A DNA stretch of 64,000 nt from Diphasiastrum complanatum (GCA_029204225.1 CM055093.1:22723912-22787911), one strand, 5' to 3'. Shown: positions 34,008 through 45,738, counted from the first letter of the stretch. Notes: generated by a model not told the origin, from the sequence alone. Program-made: numbers and translations.

Positions 34008-35623
34008 TATAGAACCGCCTTGAACTGCTTCTTGATGGTCTTCAGTTGGGCCTCTGTTGCCTGGAGCATGTGCTCATCTTCTTGGAACATGGCACATAGG
34101 GTTGCTAGTTCGGTATCCTTGGCGTGGAGCTCCGCGTTATGAAGCTTTCATTGATCCTGGTATGTCTGCAGCACCCAACTAGAATAGTTCTTGTAATACT
34201 CGGCGCGCTTCCTTTGCAATTTTTGAACGACCGATGATTCATTTTTTGTTGTTGTGACCATCTGATCTAGGGCAGCCTAAATGGCTTGGACCTGCTGGTC
34301 TGCCTGTTGGACCTTCAGTTTCAAGGCTGTCTGCTGATTCTTGAAATGTCCTGGGCCCGTTGATTCTCCGTCTACTCTTTTGAAACATTGCGCTCCAGTT
34401 GGCAGACATAGTGTTTGAGCGATCTCTCAGAAGCTTGGAGAGATTCACATTCTTGTTTTAACATTGTCTATCTCAAGACTAGGTGCTGGCGGTCAGATTG
34501 ATATGTTTGCTGCGTTGTCTTTTCTTGGAGAATTTGGGCCCATAGGGCGGTCACCATCTGTTGTTGTTGTTGGGCTGCTTGTTCGGCCTTTTTGAGTTGC
34601 TCGGTCAGTTGATGGACTAGCTCCTGGCTCTTTTTCCTCTCTTTTTCTCTCTCTTTATCCAACTGCTCAACCTGATCAGTCAAGGTCTGTAGCGTCTGTC
34701 CTGCCACCAATTGGCCGCAAGATTGCTCAACAGCTCTCTCAAAGAGCATCTGGTGAAGTTGATGCTGGAGGCCTATTAGGGCAGTCCAGCATCCCAGTGC
34801 CTGAGAATCCCACCTGACCGTTGGTGGTAGAGTTGCAAAGGGTGGTGGAAGAGGTGTGATGATAGAGATGGTGGTGATTGGAGAAGAAACAATGGAGATG
34901 GAAACAAGTGTAACAATGGGGGTGATGACAGAGGAGATTGGAACAGTGGTGCTAGAAATGAGGGTGGGATGAACAGGAGAAGAAACAAGCGGAATAGAGA
35001 TAGAAGGTGGGGATGAGGTGGTGATGACAAGAGTGGTGATGGCGGATGTGATGGGACTTGAAATTGTGGTAGTCGCAATGGGGCTTGAAATTACAGGGCT
35101 ATACAGGGCTATGCATAGGGGATGCTATTTGAACAATGGGGGAAGAGTGGATGGGACTGGATTAGGTTGTCGGTTAGGGGATTTCGTAGGGGACGGTAAA
35201 GGTGTCTTTGTCAAATGTGGAGAATGTCTGCCAGACTAGGACAAGGTCCTGAATAAGGGGTACCTACATATTATAGAGGCCAGCGGTGGGCAGATTTGCC
35301 AGGTAGCCATCGGTGCGAAGAGCAACAATCTCCCGTTTCGTAAGTAAAGACAAAATGGTATACTGTGAAGGTGCATGTGCGGCATGAGCAACAGGTTGGC
35401 TGGCAGATTGGGGAGATGTTTCTCCCTCCTCTCGGCTAGGGAACAAGGACGAGGTCATGGAGGTGGATGTGGATGAGGTCGATCCGGTCTACTAGGACGC
35501 GGATGGTGAGGTTGAGGTGCGGGAGGAGGTAGATGGGCTAGAGGAATGACTTGGTCCAGTTTGTGCAGCAATAGTTTGAGTTACTCTGGCGTTAGCGCCC
35601 GAAAGACGACGTTTCGGTGCCAT
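34008..35623 (-). pseudogene. Coiled-coil accessory ORF (Gypsy-P associated)
   Basis: Minus-strand start ATG at 35623 (MAPKRRLSGANARVTQTIAA). A Ser/Thr-rich tail follows with two adjacent stops at about 35496, then LTKREIVALRTDGYLANLP. The middle is Pro/Ser/His-rich (34776-35260). The C-terminal third is strongly coiled coil: LTDQVEQLDKEREKERKKSQ, LVHQLTEQLKKAEQAAQQQQ, and at the end TEAQLKTIKKQFKAVL with the stop at 34008. Layout and helix character match the frame at 18525-19015. No enzymatic motif is present. When the inversion is undone it lies downstream of Gypsy-P pol in the same direction. An assembly or scaffold-like role for the element is only a guess. Confidence 0.5.
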
Positions 35624-35649
35624 TGGAGATAGGTACAATTAGGTATTGG

Positions 35650-35880
35650 TTCTGAGGACGAGTAATCGGCGAGTAATACATGGCAAGTGATCGGACAGGC
35701 GAGTAATGATCTTTGTGGGCGAGTAATGCACAGAAGGCGAGTAATGCACATATGGCGAGTAATGATCAGAAGGCGAGTAATGATCAAAAGACGAGTAATG
35801 ATCACAAGGCGAGTAATGAGCAAATGGGCGCGAGAAAAGGCTGGTGAGTAATCGATGAGTAATGAGTGTGAGTAATCAGG
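35650..35880. repeat. GGCGAGTAATGATCA minisatellite
   Basis: About a dozen imperfect units of 15-19 bp sharing GGCGAGTAATGATCA or GCGAGTAATGCACA. They lie just upstream (minus sense) of the coiled-coil ORF start. Confidence 0.9.
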
Positions 35881-35901
35881 TAAAAATGTGATAACTTGCC
35901 C

Positions 35902-36105
35902 TCATATATATAGGGGATTTAGAACTCGCCTACTATTATTTTTGGACAGTGTCTCGTAGTTGATCTGAATAACCTTCTTGCTAATCAGGGTATTCTCTGT
36001 CCCAAGATGGGCGATGCGCTTGGACATGTCTTTCTTTTCATCAATCATGGTCTGGATCACGCACGCAAGGTTAGAAACAAGACCCATTGCGTCACCAGAA
36101 TCCAT
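35902..36105 (-). pseudogene. Short helical ORF, fragment
   Basis: MDSGDAMGLVSNLACVIQTM and then KKDMSKRIAHLGTENTLI form an amphipathic/coiled-coil frame ending after 67 codons. It begins only 5 bp from the inversion breakpoint at 36110, so its upstream context was cut off. It is probably part of the same accessory region. Confidence 0.35.
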
Positions 36106-36109
36106 GATA

Positions 36110-36455
36110 GTTGGAGAAACCTTTTGTATGCTTCATTGAGATCAATAGATCATTGTCATTGTTTCTTCCTCCATTGAGAGCATTGTTGTGTCTATTGTCT
36201 TCAAGCTATTGTGTATGATCTTAGGTGCTTTCCAAAAGTGGTAGGCTGATGTATTATGGACTGTATAATGCTATTTTGGGCCGCACTTGATGTTTATGGA
36301 AGTTTCCATTTGTGATAAATGCTTTTTGATCAAGTTCTTTGCATTCTAGGTAGCATAGAATGTGTTGCCAATTCCTAGCTTATGTAGTTTGGAGTGCAAG
36401 CATTCAAGCCAATGATCTTGGAGTTTAGATCCACTTAGGATCTGTATTTTTCACA
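36110..36455 (+). repeat. Second half of the Copia-B 5' LTR
   Basis: TTGGAGAAACC to TATTTTTCACA. Only about two substitutions were seen in 345 bp against the same part of the 3' LTR (41892-42231). Confidence 0.95.
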
Positions 36456-36467
36456 TGGTATCAGAGC
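36456..36467 (+). other. Primer binding site of Copia-B
   Basis: TGGTATCAGAGC starts immediately after the LTR end CACA. It is the initiator tRNA-Met type. Confidence 0.95.
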
Positions 36468-37627
36468 TGGTTGGCTTCTATTTACAGTAAGTATTCCATT
36501 TTTGGTGATATTTGGATGTTTGATCAAGTTCTAGCATGATTATGCATTGCTTTGTTGATCAAATCTTACTAACCTTTGTTTTGTGAGTTGAACTTGTGGA
36601 TCAAAAGCATATTTCAGGTCTATTGAAGATCAGAGGCTGAAAAGAAACTATTTTGGATCAGATCATAACACCTAATCATTTGTGATTGTGAGGCTTGTGC
36701 ATATTCAATACTAACAATGTTCTTTTCAATCCTATTGTTGACAATCTCCATTCTTGGATGAACACTCTCCTTAAGTGGATGAAACTTCTCCTTAAGTGGA
36801 TGACAAATGCTCTTTTGAGTGAGTTGTAATTCTCCTAAAGGCTGAGCAAAGCTCCCATTTGGATGAAAGATCCCCTTTTTTGGGTGAACATATTGTAAGC
36901 TCCATTGTGAAGAGCATATTGTAAAGATTGTCATCAATTTTGGCATAATTTTTGGTGTACTTTGTTGAGCATGTAAGTAACTCTCCTTATGTAATTTGAT
37001 TGGAGCATTTGCTGGAAGGTGTTAACCATTATGCAAGTGTGTTTTCAGGTTCTTAACAGGTTGAGGAACATTCTCATGTGAAGTGATCTTAGATCTACAT
37101 CTAAACACCAAGATTTGACAAGATAGTGAAGCTAGTCTTGTGATTCACTAAGTGTGCTCATTCATTCACCTCTAAATCTTGTATTTATCACTTGCTGGAG
37201 TTTATAAACTTTTAGAAGTGTGGTTTACATGTGGTTTTACAGGTTGAATCAATATCTTAGTGTGTTGATCATATGTTGATCAAGTTTGTTCATTACTAGG
37301 TAATCTTGGCATCCTAGTTTTGGGTATTTTCTAAGAATGCAAGTAACTCTTCACACCATAACTTGATTTGGTCACTTGCTGGAAAGTTTGAGAGCTTAAG
37401 CAAGAGTGTGTTCAGGTTGGTTTGATTTTGTAATCCATTCTTAGTGTGTGCAAAGTGTTGCATGTGTTTCAATCTTCCTTTCTATGCTTGGAAACCATCT
37501 AGGTTCAAGATAGAAGTGTTTTAGGGTCCTAAATCTTCATAGATCTCTTTATCTATCATTTGTTGAGAGAAAAGTGAGTGCTAAGTGCTTTAGGACAGAA
37601 CCTAAAAGTTGAAGAAACATTAGAATC
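36468..37627 (+). other. Copia-B untranslated leader
   Basis: About 1.16 kb with no conserved ORF. It has repeated phrases (TGATCAAGTT, ACTTGCTGGA) spaced over the leader. It may contain packaging signals or a leader intron. Neither can be shown here. Confidence 0.6.
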
Positions 37628-40600
37628 ATGGCTTCCAATGGTGGGATCATGCTAGAGTCTAGTGAAAGGTTGAGTTCATCAAACTACTCTACTTGGAAAG
37701 TGAGGATGGAGTCCTTACTTGAGTTGAATGAACTCATGGACATAGTTGCAGAAATTGAAGAGAGACCTCTCACACTTCAAGAGCAACAAAGGTTTGATAA
37801 GAAGGCCAAAAGGGCTCTTCATATCATTAAAATGAATGTTACAAATGAACTTCTCAAGGAAGTTGGAAAGTGTCAAAGTGCAAGTGAGGCATGGAATGCC
37901 TTAAAGAAGCTCTTTGAATCAAAGTCCACATCTAGGGTATTGACCCTAAGGAGACAAATATTTTCTAGTAGGCAAAGAGAGGGTGAAAGTGCTCATGCAT
38001 TTATCTTGAGAGTTAAGTCCCTAAGTGATGATTTAGCATGCATTGATGAGAACATAAAAGATGGTGAAATAGTCCAAGTTATGTTGAATGGTTTGCTAAA
38101 TGAACATGCTAACCTTGTGCAAAGTTTTGCCATTCAAAGAGTCTTGCCAAGTGTGGTTGACTTGCAAGAAATCTTATTGGCTGAAGAACATAGGTTGCAA
38201 TCAAAGCTTGATGGTGCATCCTTGCAAGGTGGAGGTGAAGAGGCTTTCTTCACAAAAGGCAAATTCAAGGGCAAAGGTAAAGGCAAAGGGAAATGGTCCA
38301 AAGGTGGTAACTTTGATCATGATGATCACTCTTCCTCTTCCTCTTCTACTAAGAACAATAAGTCAAAGTTCAAGTGCTTTTATTGTGGGATAAAAGGTCA
38401 TTTTGCAAATGAATGTTATAAGAAGAAAAGAGAGCAAGGAGAGAGGCAAGGAAATCTTACAATAGATGAGGAAGAACATAACACATGTGAATCACTTGTT
38501 ATGACTTCAAGTTTGTTAGCCAACATAGATGATAATGATCCTTGGTGGATTGATAGTGGAGCCTCATCTCACATGACAAGACATAAGGAATACTTTACAT
38601 CCTTATTGTCTTATGAGGGAGAAGGTAACATCATCTACACTGCAAATGATGGTAAATGTGACATCAAAGGCATAGGCACTATTCCTATTTCCCTTTCAAC
38701 AAATAGGAAAGCAAATCTTGAAAATGTTTTGTACATTCCTTCAATCACTAAGAATTTGCTTAGTGTAAGTCAAATGATTGACAAAGGACTTGATGTGGAG
38801 TTCATTGGAGATGCATGTTTGATAAGTAAATGTGGATCCTTGATTGCTCAAGGTAGGAGGCATGGTAAACTTTTCAAGCTTGATGCATGTGTGATCTCTA
38901 ATCATGAAGGATGTATGGCTAGGGAGCAATTGACAAACCAAGAAGTTTGGCACAAGAGGTTGGGCCATCCCAACTTCAAATCTTTGGAGGTAATGGCAAA
39001 GAAAGAGCTTGTTCTTGGTCTCCCTAAAAGTCTTGTTGCAAACAATAGTGTTTGTGAACATTGTGCCTTGTCCAAATCTCATAGACTTGCTTATTCTAGA
39101 TCTACTTCTAGATCTAAAGAAGCTTTTCAACTTGTGCATTCTGATATTCATTCTTCTAGTACAACTAGCAATGGTGGGGCAAAGATGTATGCAACTTTCA
39201 TTGATGACTTTAGTAGGTATACTTGGATCTATCTTCTTAAAAGTAAGGATGAAGTGTTTGCTGCATTTGTCAAGTTCAAGAATGAAATGGAAAACCAATT
39301 CAATACAAAGATCAAATGCTTAAGATCTGATAATGGAGGGGAATACACCTCAAATAGGTTCAAAGACTTTTGTATAGCACATGGGATTAAGAGGGAGATG
39401 TCTAGTCCTAGGACTCCACAACAGAATGGAGTGGCCGAGAGGAAGAATAGAACCCTTTGTGAATGTGCCAAGGCAATGAGACTACATGCTAATCTTGCTA
39501 AGTCTTTTTGGGAGGAAGCTTTAGCATGTGCTAACTATCTATGTAATAGATGGACAAGTGCTTCCTTGGATGGTAAAACTCCTCATGAGGTTCTTTATGG
39601 TAGAAGGCCGAGTGTCAAGCATTGTAGGATCTTTGGATGTACATGTTTTGTCAATATCACACTTGATGATAGAACTAAAGAAGATCCTTCATCAAAGAAG
39701 GGTGTGTTTGTTGGCTATAGTGAAGTAAGCAAGGCTTACAAAGTGTACATTCCTTCTACAAAGAAAGTTGTCATAAGTAGGGATGTCATCTTTCATGAAG
39801 AGAATGTTTCCAATGTTGTTGATGTTGATGTTGATGTGCCTACTAATCATCATGATGTGCAAGATGTCTTGGATGAAGATGGAGATGCCACTCCAAAGCA
39901 AACTTCAAGGAAGACTCAAAGGCAAAGGGCTAAGCCATCAAGGCTAACCTATGATGAAAAAGGAAAGCAAGTGGTGGACAACTCTAACTTTGCTTTTCTT
40001 ACCTCTTTTGATGAACCAACTTGTGTAGGTGAAGCAATTCAAAAGAAGGAATGGATCCAAGCCATGGATCATGAGCATCAAGCACTCATCAAAAGCAACA
40101 CATGGAGGTTGGTAAAGCTTCCAAAGGACAAGAAGGCAATTGGTTGTAAGTGGATCTTCAAGATCAAGACAAATCAAGATGGATCAATCAACAAGTACAA
40201 GGCAAGGTTGGTGGCAAAGGGGTATGCTCAAGAATATGGTATTGACTATGATGAGACCTTTGCACCCGTGGCAAAGATGGTAACTATTCGAATCCTAATC
40301 TCTCTTGCAACTCTTTATGATTGGGATATGTGGCAAATGGATGTTACTAATGCCTTCTTGAATGGTGATCTTGAAGAAGATATTTACATGGAGCAACCCG
40401 AGGGCTATGTTTCACATGATGAGCCTAATCATGTGTGCTATCTCCAAAAGAGTTTGTATGGGCTAAAGCAAGCACCAAGGAGTTGGTATGCTAAGCTCAA
40501 TTCCTTCTTACTTTCTCAAAACTTTGTTATGAGTGAGTATGATCATTCTCTCTACTTTAGATTGAATGAAAATGATATCACTTTACTTTTGATCTATGTT

Positions 40601-41581
40601 GATGACATTATCTTAAGTGGTGGTAACAATCTAGATATAGATGAAATCAAGATGGCACTCAAAAGAGAGTTTGAAATTCAAGATCTTGGTAAACTTCATT
40701 ATATCTTAGGAATAGAGATTATTAGAACTTCTAAATCTACATTCATATGTCAAGAAAAGTATGTTAACTCTATTCTAAAAAGGTTTCATATGGAAGATTG
40801 TAAAGTTGTTTCTACTCCTATGGAATCAAATGTAAAGCTAACTACAAGAAGTAATGAAAGATCCTTCAAGGACATTACTCTCTATAGAAAGCTAATAGGA
40901 TCTCTTATATGGTTAACCATCACAAGACCTGATCTAAGCTTTGTGGTTGGTAAACTAAGTCAATTTATGCAAGATCCTAGTGAGGCTCATTGGAAGCTAG
41001 GAAAGAGAGTACTTAGATACATCTCGGGATCTAGAGATTTTGGCATCTTGTATGGAGGTACTACACCTAACCTTTGTGGATTTTCAGATTCAGATTTTGC
41101 AGGTGATCAAATGGATAGGAAGTCAACAAGTGCCTTTGCAATCTATCTTGGAGATGGAGTGGTCTCATGGCTATCAAAGAAACAACCAACTATCTCTCTA
41201 TCTTCCACCGAAGCCGAGTACAAGGCATTAACAACATGCACCAAGGAGATTCTTTGGATCAAGAGGATGTTATTGGATCTTCACTTGCTGGAACCAGAGA
41301 AGACTCCAATCATACTTTGTGATAACCTTTCAGCCCAAAGCTTGGCAAGCAATCCTGTTTTTCATGCAAGGAGCAAGCACATTGAGATTGCTCACCATTT
41401 TGTGAGAGATCAAGTCATTGCCAAAGAGGTGGAGCTTCAACATGTCTCTTCAAAGGAGTGTGTGGCTGATATCTTCACCAAACCATTGGGAAAGGACCTA
41501 TATTTAATGCATAGATCTAATCTTGGAATGTGCTCAAAGACTATGTTGAAACTAGCATCCAATGTTGAAGAGGGAGTGTGA
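37628..41581 (+). CDS. Copia-B gag-pol polyprotein, intact
   Basis: 1317 codons without interruption; ATG chosen as the first in the frame (MASNGGIMLESSERL). Domains by residue: gag 1-230 (NYSTWKVRMESLLELNELMD; LVQSFAIQRVLPSV); CCHC knuckle CFYCGIKGHFANEC 250-263; aspartic protease WWIDSGASSHMT with Asp309; GAG-pre-integrase HHCC from WHKRLGHP 441; integrase catalytic triad Asp506, Asp568, Glu604 (35 residues between the last two, as expected); RT from about 825 with KARLVAKGYAQEYGIDYDET and active-site YVDD 990-993; RNase H with DSDFAGD, STEAEYKAL and CDNLSAQSLASN; C-terminal ADIFTKPLG. The stop TGA overlaps the first bases of the 3' LTR. It acts in cytoplasmic particles and the nucleus to copy and integrate the element. 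Confidence 0.95.
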   Translation: MASNGGIMLESSERLSSSNYSTWKVRMESLLELNELMDIVAEIEERPLTLQEQQRFDKKAKRALHIIKMNVTNELLKEVGKCQSASEAWNALKKLFESKSTSRVLTLRRQIFSSRQREGESAHAFILRVKSLSDDLACIDENIKDGEIVQVMLNGLLNEHANLVQSFAIQRVLPSVVDLQEILLAEEHRLQSKLDGASLQGGGEEAFFTKGKFKGKGKGKGKWSKGGNFDHDDHSSSSSSTKNNKSKFKCFYCGIKGHFANECYKKKREQGERQGNLTIDEEEHNTCESLVMTSSLLANIDDNDPWWIDSGASSHMTRHKEYFTSLLSYEGEGNIIYTANDGKCDIKGIGTIPISLSTNRKANLENVLYIPSITKNLLSVSQMIDKGLDVEFIGDACLISKCGSLIAQGRRHGKLFKLDACVISNHEGCMAREQLTNQEVWHKRLGHPNFKSLEVMAKKELVLGLPKSLVANNSVCEHCALSKSHRLAYSRSTSRSKEAFQLVHSDIHSSSTTSNGGAKMYATFIDDFSRYTWIYLLKSKDEVFAAFVKFKNEMENQFNTKIKCLRSDNGGEYTSNRFKDFCIAHGIKREMSSPRTPQQNGVAERKNRTLCECAKAMRLHANLAKSFWEEALACANYLCNRWTSASLDGKTPHEVLYGRRPSVKHCRIFGCTCFVNITLDDRTKEDPSSKKGVFVGYSEVSKAYKVYIPSTKKVVISRDVIFHEENVSNVVDVDVDVPTNHHDVQDVLDEDGDATPKQTSRKTQRQRAKPSRLTYDEKGKQVVDNSNFAFLTSFDEPTCVGEAIQKKEWIQAMDHEHQALIKSNTWRLVKLPKDKKAIGCKWIFKIKTNQDGSINKYKARLVAKGYAQEYGIDYDETFAPVAKMVTIRILISLATLYDWDMWQMDVTNAFLNGDLEEDIYMEQPEGYVSHDEPNHVCYLQKSLYGLKQAPRSWYAKLNSFLLSQNFVMSEYDHSLYFRLNENDITLLLIYVDDIILSGGNNLDIDEIKMALKREFEIQDLGKLHYILGIEIIRTSKSTFICQEKYVNSILKRFHMEDCKVVSTPMESNVKLTTRSNERSFKDITLYRKLIGSLIWLTITRPDLSFVVGKLSQFMQDPSEAHWKLGKRVLRYISGSRDFGILYGGTTPNLCGFSDSDFAGDQMDRKSTSAFAIYLGDGVVSWLSKKQPTISLSSTEAEYKALTTCTKEILWIKRMLLDLHLLEPEKTPIILCDNLSAQSLASNPVFHARSKHIEIAHHFVRDQVIAKEVELQHVSSKECVADIFTKPLGKDLYLMHRSNLGMCSKTMLKLASNVEEGV

Positions 41582-42231
41582 AAATTGTCAACATTTCCTA
41601 GCTAGTTTGAGGCCTAAATTGGCTAAAATTGTAAATAGTTTTGGTTCTGGAGTTTCACACGTGTGAACCAGGCCACAATGTTTTTATTTACTGTATTTTT
41701 TCAGTATGATGAAGTGTCAAACTTCATACCCTTCAAAATGAGACCATTTTGATGTATTTTGGTCATATAAGCCATTTTTAGCTATTTTTCCTATATAGGG
41801 AATATCTAGGGTCAAGTACCTTCTAGAGAGAGGAGAGAGAGTCATCTTCCTCATCCATAAATAGTAGGGAAGTCGTGGAGAACAGGTTGGAGAAACCTTT
41901 TGTATGCTTCATTGAGATCAATAGATCATTGTCATTGTTTCTTCCTCCATTGAGAGCATTGTTGTGTGTATTGTCTTCAAGCTATTGTGTATGATCTTAG
42001 GTGCTTTCCAAAAGTGGTAGGCTGATGTATTATGGACTGTATAATGCTATTTTGGGCCGCACTTGATGTTTATGGAAGTTTCCATTTGTGATAAATGCTT
42101 TTTGATCAAGTTCTTTGCATTCTAGGTAGCATAGAATGTGTTGCCAATTCCTAGCCTATGTAGTTTGGAGTGCAAGCATTCAAGCCAATGATCTTGGAGT
42201 TTAGATCCACTTAGGATCTGTATTTTTCACA
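41577..42231 (+). repeat. 3' LTR of Copia-B
   Basis: 655 bp, TGTG to CACA. It has CATAAATAGTAGG at about 41856 as the likely TATA element after a GAGAGAGGAGAG stretch. Confidence 0.95.
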
Positions 42232-42236
42232 TTTTC
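42232..42236 (+). other. Target site duplication of Copia-B, 3' copy
   Basis: TTTTC immediately follows the LTR. It matches the inverted copy at 27189-27193. Confidence 0.85.
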
Positions 42237-42454
42237 CCATAAAGATCTGACTCTTAAAATGCTTGCTTTCAATTTTTTCTGATCTAGTGACATTTCTGAC
42301 TTTTGTCATCAGTCCTTTCTCATTTTTTCTTCACTTTTTTTTAATAGCGTCTTTTCCAAAAGAAAGCAACAATTAAGTAGTGAAAACAAGAAATTGAAAA
42401 ACAAATAAAAATAAAAAATCATTTAGATCATGCTTGCTGAACTGGCGGAGCAGA
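42237..42454 (-). other. Noncoding sequence downstream of Gypsy-M pol
   Basis: T/A-rich on the minus strand after the integrase stop, with no gene. In the ancestral order it would continue into 27194 and onward. Confidence 0.5.
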
Positions 42455-45400
42455 CTACCAAAACTTGCGTAATCGGCTGCCATTCACAGGAGTATCAAAA
42501 CATTTTTTGTCCAAGTGTTCAAGAATCACTGCTCCATAGTTCAGGATTTCCTCACCGGTAAACTTCAATTTTTCCTTGATCAGCTTGGTTTTGTACATCA
42601 GTGCTAGATCTCCTGCTTTCAGATTCTTTTTGTGTAATCGACGATCGTGCCATGCCTTATGGTAGGCTTTCTCTGTTGCTAACGCATGAACTGTCATCAA
42701 TCTTGTTTCACATAATTTGTGCAAAGCTTCATGATGCAGTTATAGATACTTGTCATCAATTAACCGCTCTGTTGCTGCTATGCGTAAAGATGGTATTAAA
42801 AATTCAATCATAAACAAGTTGAAAGGGTGTTGATTTGTACTACTCCTGTAAGCGGTTCTGAATGCCCATAATGCTGCATGCAGTTTATGTTCCCAATCAG
42901 ACCGACTTGTTTCAACTGTTTTCGCCATAATAGTGCAGAGAATCTTATTGGAAGATCAGCTTGGCCATTCTCTCCGGGATAATATGGAGTACTAAATCTG
43001 TGTATCACAAAACAATCTTCCAGTATACACTTTATTGTTCTATTAACAAAGTGTGTACCTCGGTCATTGACGATCTTGATCGGACATCCAAATCTGATAA
43101 TAATATTTTCATAAAGAAACTTGGTCGTAGACTTTGCATCGGCAACTTTGACAGCTTTGGCTTCAACCCACTTGGTCATATAATCAGTTGCTATGATAAT
43201 GTATCGGGCCTGAGATCCTCGCGCGGCAGGATGAATAGGACCAACATAATCCACTCCCCATTTTTCAAATGGCGCTTGCGATAAAACCGGATGTAAGGGT
43301 TCATAGTTCTATCTAGTAGGCTGTCGTGCTCGCTGGCAAACATCACATGTCTGAATATAATTTTTTGTGTCCTTATGAAGTGTAGGCCACCAACAACCTG
43401 ATTGCAAAAGTTTTACGAACAGTAATATCTGTAGAGAAGTGTCCTCCGCCCATGCCGTCATGTGAAAACATGATTAAATCCGAGATTTCATGTGCTAAAA
43501 CACATCTACGTAGAATATTGTCTAATTCACGACGATACAATTGTCCTACAATCAATTGATAAGGTTGAGCCTTATGAATCAACTGCCTCTTTTGTACTTT
43601 TGTCAAAGAGTCATTTGGTTGTTTTAGCATCAGGTACTCAACAATATCCGCTGCCCACTCAGGCACTGCCTCTACATAGAATAATGCAGCATCTAGTAAT
43701 TCATCATCCACTTCAATATTAGCTGGTGCAGATTCAATTCACAAAACATGGTGGGCTAGATAATGTTGCTTTCCCTTACGAACCACAATTCGAAAGTCAA
43801 ATTCAGTCAATAACAGTAACCATCTTGCAATACGCCCAATATTGCATGTCCTGTTTACCAAGTAAAGTAACGGCTGGTGATCCGTATAAAATGCAAAGTG
43901 CGTTTCTAAGAGGTAATGAGGAAATTTTTGTACAGAAAAAATATGGCTAACACTTCTCGTTTTGTTGTGGAATAGTTATTCTCAGAATCTGTAAGCTGTC
44001 TACTTGCAAATTGTATTGGATAGTCCTTTTTATATTCACCTGGCTGCGTCAAAACTGATCCCATTGCATATTTCAAGGCATCAGTGTGAACATGAAACTC
44101 AATCGTCCAATCTGGAGGACGCAGTATCGGTGCTGAGGCTAATGCTTTTTTTAATTGTTCAAAGGCTTCTAACGCCTCTACTGTCTAGATAGGAACAATA
44201 GTCAATTTGTATATAGGTCGTGCTAAATCCGCAAAGAAGATAATAAAAATTCGATAATAGTTCGCATGACCCATAAACACATAAACTCCATGAATTGTTG
44301 TTGGCGATGGCAATTCCACAATAACCTTGATTTTAGAATAATTTGTGGCAATGCCATGTCTTGAAATCACATGTCCAAGAACAACTCCATGGGAAACCCA
44401 TATCTGGCACTTTTCAGGATTTAGGAAAATTTGATACTTGCGACATCATTCACATACTTTCTCGAATCGATTCAGGTGGTCTGTATCTATGCTATGGACT
44501 CCAAGGTCATCTCGGTAGATTTCAAAAAATATATGTAAATAATCTTTAAAAGCAAATTGCATCAACCTGGTTGTAACCACTAAATCCATCCAAAAAACTA
44601 TAGGCTTCCGCTCTAGCAAGGCGATCCAAAATGCTTTCAGTAAAAGATAACGGAAAGTGATCCTTTCGCGTCACTTTGTTCAAGGTCTTGAGATTCACAT
44701 AAATTCTCAATTTTCCATTCTTCTTAGGAACAATGACAATCGGTGAAACCCATTCGGTATGCTCGATCTCATAAATGAAATCGGCATCAAGCAATCTCTG
44801 AAGCTCTTTCTTGATCAGATCTGCAACATTAGGATTACAGCGATAGAACTTTGTAACCTTTGGAACTACATCAGGTATTAAAGGTATTGTGTGTTCAATA
44901 ACTGACGTCGAAATACCCTTGAGATCTTTATAAGTCCATACAAAGCAATCTTGATACTTAATCAATAACGTTTGTAGCCCTTGAAACTGTTCAGGATTAA
45001 GTTGTGATCCAACTTATACAATCTTTTTTGGTTCTCCTGGTTCAACAAGATTCCTAGGCTATGTCCTAGCTGGGCCATCGTAACCATCTTTCAATTCTGG
45101 TACTTGTTCTTCAAGTTCATGATGTGCTTTTAATAACATGATAACCACATCATCCAGTGTATAGCGTTTTAAATGTTCGGGCATATCATGTTGGACTACA
45201 TCTGCTTGTTCTTTGTCAAAAGGATTTGTCTTGGATCTTTGCTTAGCCTTTTTAGCAGGAATTGATCATGGAGGTGATGACTTCCGAGAAGATAAACTCT
45301 TCTTTGAAGGTGAAGACTTCCTAGACGGTGATGTCTTGCTAGAACTCTGACTTGCAGAATCATCCTTGAATTTCCCTTTGCCTTTATCCAGTAAGGGTGG

Positions 45401-45738
45401 CACATACTTTAAATCAACCTTTTGAGAAGATTTTCCCATTTCAGGATCGTATTATAATGTTGCTTGGCTTGTTTCTTCGTCATTGAACTTGTAATCCTGT
45501 CTTCCTTTATAACTACTTTTGGCGGTTTTATTTTTGGTTCAACAAAAATACTATGCACTCGAAATCTGGTCGGATCCATATGAATTAGAATCTGCTCATC
45601 AGTAAGTTCTGCATTGTCATCATAAGTCAAGGCATGACTCAGAGGAATGAGTTCATCTTCAATCGGATCTGGTATAGGCTCCATTGATATCCAAGCTACA
45701 TTCAGCACATTCAATGGAAAAGTGATCGGTGTATCCAA
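42455..45738 (-). pseudogene. Gypsy-M pol (RT, RNase H, integrase), degenerate
   Basis: Reading 45738 to 42455: pre-RT linker (LTDEQILIHMDPTRF), then RT from IKYQDCFVWTYKDLKGI (44965) with WVSPIVIVPKKNGKLRIYV, KVTRKDHFPLS and AYSFLDGFSGYNQV. Then about 40 residues of the RT palm are deleted, because GYNQV is followed directly by MQFAFKDYLHIFFEIYRDDLGVH. Its catalytic box reads YRDD instead of YLDD. RNase H has HVHTDALKYAMGSVLTQPG and YSTTKREVLAI. Zinc-binding H2C2 is near 43480. Integrase core: VGPIHPA, IATDYMTKWVEAKAV, GCPIKIVNDRGTHF, TPYYPGENGQAD. It ends NGSRLRKFW. Several frameshifts. It is Athila/Tat-like, as is Gypsy-1. Gag and protease are cut off at about 45838. Confidence 0.85.

Larger units (their letters stand above)
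36110..42231 (+). mobile_element. Copia-B: young Ty1/Copia retrotransposon with intact gag-pol
   Basis: Half 5' LTR, PBS, 1.2-kb leader, one uninterrupted polyprotein gene, a purine-rich end and a complete 3' LTR. The missing 5' part of the LTR is at 26909-27188, and the TTTTC target duplication is preserved on both outer flanks. LTR halves about 99% alike and an open 3954-bp frame indicate a recent insertion. The 5' LTR promoter is now split, so this copy may be transcriptionally silent even though its coding part is intact. Confidence 0.92.

Noticed and set aside
35581-35823. Repeated ITRLL-type hydrophobic ORF as a membrane protein
   Set aside because: It is the minus-strand reading of the 15-19-bp minisatellite; the true accessory ORF starts at 35623 in another frame.
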